Positions 7,127 to 10,255 of a DNA stretch of 10,255 nucleotides are shown one piece after another. Within the stretch, counting starts at the first letter, position 1; each line of letters starts with the position of its first letter. Position numbers and translations under genes: made by a program. Source of the stretch: an uncultured Eubacteriales bacterium (GTDB lineage Bacteria > Bacillota > Clostridia > Lachnospirales > Anaerotignaceae); NCBI GenBank assembly GCA_902406135.1, contig CABPCX010000037.1, positions 1 to 10,255 on the forward strand, given 5' to 3'. Below the pieces are notes generated by a model. It was not told the DNA's origin. It was given only the letters and a program-made list of their open reading frames with translations, and searched no databases.

Positions 7127-8128
7127 TCAGTAAATATTCCAGGAGCTTGGTATAAAAAGCTTCTTAAATGTGGCTATTGAGAACCTGTCTGTCATACAAG
7201 CTATATAATCACATACTACCGTGTCCTTATGCTCTCCGTTTTTAATAAGATGCATAAATTCGCTCTCCATCTGTTCGGGATGTTCCAGATAATAATAGTA
7301 TAAATGCGATATCATTGTTTTTACTTTTTCTTTTTCCTTAAGAGCATGGTCGCTCAGGTACACGGTTTTGAACATAAACTGTCTTAATCCCGAGAGGGTA
7401 TCCCTCATATCGTCGCTCATTTTTATATCCCTTATGCCCTCGCTGTTTGATATGGTGTCCCTTATCATGGCATTTATCCTTGAGCTTGAGGTGTCGCCTA
7501 TGACTTCTTTGAATTCTTCGGGTATATCTTTTATAACTCCTGCCCTTATGGCATCGTCAATATCATGGTTTGTATATGCTATCTTGTCCGAAAGTCTTAC
7601 CACTAGGCCTTCCATGGTGGACGGTTTACAGCTTGTCCTATGGTTGAGTATTCCGTCCCTTACCTCCCATGTCAGATTGAGTCCCAGTCCGTTCTTTTCT
7701 ATCATATCCACAACTCTGAGGCTCTGTTTATTATGCTCAAAGCCTTCTCTGTGGAGCTCGTCCAAAGTTTCTTCTCCCGCGTGTCCAAAGGGAGTATGGC
7801 CCAGGTCGTGGCCTAAGGCTATGGCTTCCGTCAGGTCTTCATTGAGAGACAGCGCTCTGGCTATGGTCCTTGCTATCTGCGCAACTTCCAGCGTATGGGT
7901 CAGCCTGGTGCGGTAATGGTCGCCCTCGGGGGATATGAACACCTGGGTTTTATGTTTCATTCTTCTGAATGCCTTACAGTGTATTATCCTGTCCCTGTCC
8001 CTCTGAAAATCAGTCCTGATGTCACACTTTTCCTCTTTGCGCATCCTGCCCTTTGTCTGTGCGCTTTTTGAAGCAAAGGGGCCGAGTATCTTATCCTCGA
8101 TTTCCTCCTGCTTTTCACGAAGTCCCAT
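7127..8128 (-). CDS. dgt: Deoxynucleoside triphosphate triphosphohydrolase-like HD protein (Dgt family)
   Basis: The product belongs to the dGTPase/dNTPase branch of the HD superfamily, which splits dNTPs into deoxynucleosides and tripolyphosphate and so tunes the DNA precursor pool. Numbered from ATG at 8128 it has 333 residues, the length of the short deoxyguanosinetriphosphate triphosphohydrolase-like proteins rather than E. coli Dgt (about 505). The conserved N-terminal R-D-R-I-x-H-x-x-A-F-R-R block is at 45-56. The HD metal site is seen as H78 (RLTHTLE), H107-D108 (GHDLGHTPFGHAGEE) and D181 (RLSDKIAY). The ATG is chosen because GGGAGGTGG lies five bases upstream; an in-frame GTG at 8137 falls inside that ribosome site and is rejected. 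The gene precedes dnaG by 137 bases with no terminator between, so it may be co-transcribed with dnaG-rpoD. Substrate preference among the dNTPs cannot be read from sequence. Confidence 0.94.
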   Translation of the reverse strand: MGLREKQEEIEDKILGPFASKSAQTKGRMRKEEKCDIRTDFQRDRDRIIHCKAFRRMKHKTQVFISPEGDHYRTRLTHTLEVAQIARTIARALSLNEDLTEAIALGHDLGHTPFGHAGEETLDELHREGFEHNKQSLRVVDMIEKNGLGLNLTWEVRDGILNHRTSCKPSTMEGLVVRLSDKIAYTNHDIDDAIRAGVIKDIPEEFKEVIGDTSSSRINAMIRDTISNSEGIRDIKMSDDMRDTLSGLRQFMFKTVYLSDHALKEKEKVKTMISHLYYYYLEHPEQMESEFMHLIKNGEHKDTVVCDYIACMTDRFSIATFKKLFIPSSWNIY

Positions 8129-8165
8129 AATAACCACCTCCCAATGCCTGATACTTATATATATT

Positions 8166-8194
8166 TAATACTGCAAATTAAGCCGATTTCCTTC
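8166..8194 (-). promoter_or_regulatory. Possible sigma-H-like promoter of dgt (weak)
   Basis: On the minus strand, GAAGGAAAT (8194-8186) fits the sigma-H -35 pattern. After 11 bases GCAGTATTA (8174-8166) fits the -10 pattern except for T in place of the first A of GAAT. The site lies about 40 bases before the dgt start. Its -35 part overlaps an imperfect hairpin (8182-8204). The DNA is AT-rich, so chance matches are more likely than for the dnaG site. Confidence 0.25.
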
Positions 8195-8249
8195 TGAAAA
8201 CGGCAAAAAATATGATTTATGTAAATGTCTTTTCATAAATGTTTATTAT

Positions 8250-8311
8250 AAAAAAACAAAAGTCCGAAAATGTTCTCTAAGTACATACAAAGAGGATTCA
8301 TTTCCGGACTT
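8250..8311 (-). terminator. Intrinsic terminator of the zinc-ribbon gene
   Basis: On the minus strand, AAGTCCGGAAATG (8311-8299) pairs with CATTTTCGGACTT (8272-8260) over 13 positions, one of them a G-T wobble. The 26-base apical part can itself fold (CTCT with AGAG), and a T-rich run TTGTTTTTTTAT follows. It lies 34 bases after the stop codon and separates this gene from dgt. Confidence 0.85.
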
Positions 8312-8345
8312 AATAAAATTCACAGTCTTATTTTATGATAAGTTT

Positions 8346-8684
8346 TTACTCCTCATCATCGTCAAAATCAGCAAATTCGTTAAGAACAGGTATTATATTT
8401 CCGCAGGCAGGACAGGTAAGCTCTTCCTCGCTGTTAAGTATCTCCTCGTCCACTTCCAGCTCCTGTCCGCAGTTAGGGCAGATAAAAGCATAGCTGTATT
8501 CTTCCTCGTTTTCGTCGGAATCCTCACAGCCTGTGCAGAGACTGAGATTATCAATGGCATCCGCCATATCATCAAGCACATCAAGTATCCCCAAAAGCAC
8601 AGTTCCTTCCTTTGTGTTTCTGTCAAAACCGTATCCGTTGCATAATCCCCTTAAATACGATATTTTTTTAATAACCTCTCTCAT
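8346..8684 (-). CDS. Small zinc-ribbon protein, CD1247-like N-terminal domain, unknown function
   Basis: The 112-residue product has two parts. Residues 1-50 (MREVIKKISYLRGLCNGYGF, then LGILDVLDDMADAIDNL) resemble the N-terminal domain named after the C. difficile protein CD1247, a helical segment found in small clostridial proteins. The second half is a zinc ribbon with CPNC at 69-72 and CPAC at 91-94, which should bind one zinc ion; an extra C-x-x-C pair stands at 50-53 (CTGC). The tail is strongly acidic (FADFDDDEE). No signal peptide or membrane segment is seen, so it should be cytoplasmic. The ATG at 8684 follows GAGAGGAG at a good distance. An in-frame extension to 8738 would cross the efp terminator and is rejected. 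The gene stands alone between two terminators, between efp and dgt. No function can be assigned; a nucleic-acid- or protein-binding role is only a guess from the zinc ribbon. Confidence 0.88.
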   Translation of the reverse strand: MREVIKKISYLRGLCNGYGFDRNTKEGTVLLGILDVLDDMADAIDNLSLCTGCEDSDENEEEYSYAFICPNCGQELEVDEEILNSEEELTCPACGNIIPVLNEFADFDDDEE

Positions 8685-8722
8685 AAATGCATCTCCTCTC
8701 TTAAATACCTGCGTATCTAAAC

Positions 8723-8750
8723 AAAAAAGGGAATACAAAAGTATTCCCTT
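8723..8750 (-). terminator. Intrinsic terminator of efp
   Basis: On the minus strand, AAGGGAATAC (8750-8741) pairs perfectly with GTATTCCCTT (8736-8727) around a TTTT loop, with six T at 8728-8723 (the last two stem positions are part of this run). It begins about 18 bases after the efp stop codon. It is a textbook intrinsic terminator, 38 bases before the start of the zinc-ribbon gene. Confidence 0.93.
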
Positions 8751-8768
8751 AAGTTCATAAAACAGTTA

Positions 8769-9332
8769 TCAGCCGTTTGCTCTTCCGAGGTATTCGCCTG
8801 TTCTTGTGTCGATTTTGATAACTTCGCCCTGGTTGATGAATAAAGGTACAAGTACCTGAGCGCCTGTCTCAACGATAGCGGGTTTTGTAGCACCTGTAGC
8901 TGTGTTTCCGGCAAATCCGGGCTCTGTCTCTGTGATTTCGAGCTCAACGAATAAAGGAGGCTCGATACCGAATACTTCGCCTTCGTATGAAAGAATCTTA
9001 ACCATTTCGTTTTCCTTAACGAACTTAAGTGTATCTCCAACGTCAGCAGCGTTAACAGCTATCTGCTCGAAGTTTTCTGTGTTCATGAAGTGGTAAAGGT
9101 CACCGTCTGTGTAAAGATACTGCATCTCAAGTCTGTCGATATGAGCCTTAGGCATCTTTTCTGTGGGTCTGAAAGTCTTTTCAACCACTGAACCTGTCTT
9201 AAGGTTTTTGATCTTTGTACGAACGAAAGCAGCGCCCTTTCCGGGTTTAACGTGCTGGAACTCAAGGATTATATAAATATCTCCTTCATATTCGATTGTA
9301 ACACCGTATCTGAATTCACCTGCAGAAATCAT
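8769..9332 (-). CDS. efp: Translation elongation factor P
   Basis: EF-P enters the ribosome beside the P-site tRNA and helps peptide bond formation at runs of proline. The 187-residue protein has the normal length and three beta-barrel domains: a KOW-like domain I (about 1-64), and OB-fold domains II (about 65-127) and III (about 128-187). The tip of domain I reads VKPGKGAAF (28-36), with K32 at the position that is modified in many bacteria. The C-terminal EF-P signature is represented by [20 protein letters not shown] at 163-182. The ATG at 9332 follows GAGGAGG at an ideal distance. The window does not show modification genes such as epmA or ymfI, so the state of K32 is open. The gene has a likely promoter of its own and a strong terminator, and follows aroQ. 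Efp next to aroQ is a common arrangement in Firmicutes. Confidence 0.98.
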   Translation of the reverse strand: MISAGEFRYGVTIEYEGDIYIILEFQHVKPGKGAAFVRTKIKNLKTGSVVEKTFRPTEKMPKAHIDRLEMQYLYTDGDLYHFMNTENFEQIAVNAADVGDTLKFVKENEMVKILSYEGEVFGIEPPLFVELEITETEPGFAGNTATGATKPAIVETGAQVLVPLFINQGEVIKIDTRTGEYLGRANG

Positions 9333-9354
9333 TAATTTTCCTCCTCATAATAAA

Positions 9355-9370
9355 GCCGTCCTGTTACGGC
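9355..9370 (-). promoter_or_regulatory. Small hairpin in the efp leader
   Basis: On the minus strand, GCCGT (9370-9366) pairs with ACGGC (9359-9355) around a six-base loop, followed by TTTATTAT and then the GAGGAGG ribosome site. The stem is short and the T-stretch is interrupted, so it is too weak to call a terminator. A role in stabilising the message or tuning translation is possible but unproven. Confidence 0.35.
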
Positions 9371-9421
9371 CACAAAATTTTAAATTTCAATATACCTCAA
9401 TCAGTATAAAGGTCTCATATA

Positions 9422-9450
9422 AGTTTAAATTATTTTTCGTGATTTTTCAA
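9422..9450 (-). promoter_or_regulatory. Putative sigma-A promoter of efp
   Basis: On the minus strand, TTGAAA (9450-9445, five of six consensus bases) and TAAACT (9427-9422, four of six) are separated by exactly 17 bases in an AT-rich stretch. Transcription would start near 9415 and give a leader of about 83 bases. The leader holds a short hairpin (9355-9370) just before the ribosome binding site. I saw no clear terminator after aroQ, so read-through from aroK-aroQ may also supply efp. Confidence 0.5.
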
Positions 9451-9476
9451 TATATTTTTTAATAATATATCCAATT

Positions 9477-9911
9477 TTATTCAAACATATTTTTTACGGC
9501 ATCCAATGCCAGCAAATATCCCTTCCAGCCAAAGCCGCATATCTGTCCCGTACATACGGGGACCGTAACTGATGTATGTCTGAATTCCTCTCTTTTATGG
9601 ATATTTGACATATGGATTTCAACTACGGGAAGGTCCACCGATGCAAGGGCATCCCTTATGGCATAGCTGTAGTGGGTATATGCTCCGGGATTTATTATTA
9701 TGGCATCTGCCTGTCCGTAGCACTGCTGTATTTTGTCTATTATGGCTCCTTCGTGGTTTGACTGGAATATATCGATGTCAAAGCCTATCTCCTGCGCCTT
9801 CTTTCTTATTTCGGCGTTTATCTCGTCATAGGAAAGGCTTCCGTATACTCCCTTTTCACGTATTCCCGTAAAATTTATATTGGGTCCATGTATAAGACAT
9901 ATCTTTTTCAT
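9477..9911 (-). CDS. aroQ: 3-dehydroquinate dehydratase, type II
   Basis: This enzyme converts 3-dehydroquinate to 3-dehydroshikimate, the third step of the shikimate pathway to chorismate and aromatic amino acids, in the cytoplasm. The 144-residue length is typical of the small type II (AroQ) form, which works as a dodecamer and is unrelated to the type I Schiff-base enzyme. The active-site set is complete: R18 and Y23 in GIREKGVYG (16-24, the flexible lid with the catalytic tyrosine), N74 in INPGAYTHYS, H80, the catalytic H100 in EIHMSN (98-103), and R111. The first motif reads GPNINFTG, where most family members have a GPNLNLLG-like sequence. The ATG at 9911 overlaps the end of aroK as ATGA, with AAGGAG eight bases upstream, which indicates translational coupling. 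The product call is secure. Confidence 0.97.
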   Translation of the reverse strand: MKKICLIHGPNINFTGIREKGVYGSLSYDEINAEIRKKAQEIGFDIDIFQSNHEGAIIDKIQQCYGQADAIIINPGAYTHYSYAIRDALASVDLPVVEIHMSNIHKREEFRHTSVTVPVCTGQICGFGWKGYLLALDAVKNMFE

Positions 9912-10255
9912 ATCATATTCTCCTTCTCAAGAGTTTCCCTTATGAGCCCCGCAGCATCGTAAGAGTTCATTCCCGTTATTTCCACGGCAATGTCACTTCT
10001 TCCTTCATACATGGGACGTCTTTCTTCCATAAGGGTCTTTATTCTTTCAAGCTTGTCCTCGCAGTCGAGCAGCGGTCTTGTTTTATCGTTTTTTATGTTT
10101 TTATAGATATGTTCAGGCGACGCCTTTATATAGAGCACACTGCCGTTTGTTTTCAGCAGTCTCATATTTTCCTCGTTTTTTATGACACCGCCGCCGGTGG
10201 CTATGACACACCCGCTTTTTTGAGATAGCTCGCCGCAGAGGGCCGTTTCCATTTT
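9908..10255 (-). CDS. aroK: Shikimate kinase, C-terminal part (5' end beyond window)
   Basis: Shikimate kinase phosphorylates the 3-hydroxyl of shikimate with ATP, the fifth step of the chorismate pathway. The reading frame enters from the right edge, and about 115 C-terminal residues are visible out of a usual 165-175. Seen are the shikimate-binding glycine motif ATGGGVI, the strand VLYIKAS, the lid with TRPLL (its arginine contacts ATP) and the C-terminal ERRPMYEGRSDI motif with the conserved arginine near the nucleotide. The N-terminal P-loop (usually GxxGxGKST) lies outside the window. An ATG at 10252 is internal, because the family block around it (E-x-x-x-L followed by VIATGGGV) needs upstream sequence; a lysine codon precedes it in frame. 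The gene overlaps aroQ by four bases, so both pathway enzymes come from one message. Confidence 0.95.
   Translation of the reverse strand, partial: KMETALCGELSQKSGCVIATGGGVIKNEENMRLLKTNGSVLYIKASPEHIYKNIKNDKTRPLLDCEDKLERIKTLMEERRPMYEGRSDIAVEITGMNSYDAAGLIRETLEKENMI

Noticed and set aside
7368..7916. Plus-strand open frame of 182 codons
   Set aside because: It is the shadow of dgt on the opposite strand. The serine/leucine-rich composition is what antisense reading of a real gene gives, and the dgt motifs on the minus strand are unmistakable.
8129..8137. GTG start for dgt at 8137
   Set aside because: The GTG is part of the ribosome binding site GGGAGGTGG of the ATG at 8128.
8182..8204. Hairpin before dgt as a terminator
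   Set aside because: The stem has a mismatch in the middle, and the run of T lies before rather than after the hairpin in the direction of transcription.
8685..8738. Upstream in-frame extension of the zinc-ribbon gene
   Set aside because: It would run through the efp terminator hairpin and lacks a ribosome site; the ATG at 8684 has GAGAGGAG at a proper distance and begins the conserved domain.
9450..9470. Inverted repeat after aroQ as a terminator
   Set aside because: The seven-base arms are made only of A and T and no run of T follows on the minus strand, so it would be too weak to terminate; I treat the stretch as part of the efp promoter region.
1..10255. Mobile element, CRISPR array, prophage or defence system
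   Set aside because: No transposase, integrase, direct-repeat array, phage gene or toxin-antitoxin pair is visible; every long minus-strand frame is accounted for by a housekeeping or conserved gene.

Overview
The window looks like a chromosomal housekeeping segment from a low-to-moderate GC member of the Firmicutes, most likely class Clostridia and plausibly a Lachnospiraceae-like anaerobe. This is an inference. It rests on strong AGGAGG-type ribosome binding sites, frequent ATA and AGA codons, a short major sigma factor without a long non-conserved insert, the order dgt-dnaG-rpoD-trmK-Nif3, and a small zinc-ribbon protein of the CD1247 type known mainly from Clostridia. All genes I support lie on the minus strand, so the biological order runs from right to left. 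I see no mobile element, CRISPR array, prophage, tRNA gene or sign of recent transfer.

Layout, read in the direction of transcription. (1) 10255-9477: the 3' part of a shikimate kinase gene (aroK), cut by the window edge, overlaps aroQ, a type II dehydroquinase, by ATGA; both serve the chorismate pathway. (2) 9450-8723: a sigma-A-like promoter, efp (translation elongation factor P) and a terminator. (3) 8684-8250: a small zinc-ribbon protein of unknown role, with its own terminator. (4) 8194-4053: dgt (dNTP triphosphohydrolase), dnaG (primase) and rpoD (major sigma factor), ending in a strong terminator. The dgt-dnaG gap holds an excellent match to a sigma-H promoter. This block joins nucleotide pools, replication priming and housekeeping transcription. 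(5) 4039-842: trmK (tRNA m1A22 methyltransferase), a Nif3-family metalloprotein and a TGS-domain nucleoside kinase, ending in a terminator. (6) 825-441: rnpB, the RNase P RNA, with promoter and terminator. (7) 419-1: the start of a PucR-family transcriptional regulator, cut by the other window edge.

The gene content is conventional. The points worth a second look are in the intergenic DNA. The rnpB promoter seems to be built into the preceding terminator, with the -35 box in the hairpin loop. A sigma-H-type promoter seems to drive dnaG-rpoD, with a weaker relative before dgt. Three intrinsic terminators sit so close to the next start codon that the downstream gene has almost no room for a separate promoter. 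I found no convincing undescribed multi-gene system.
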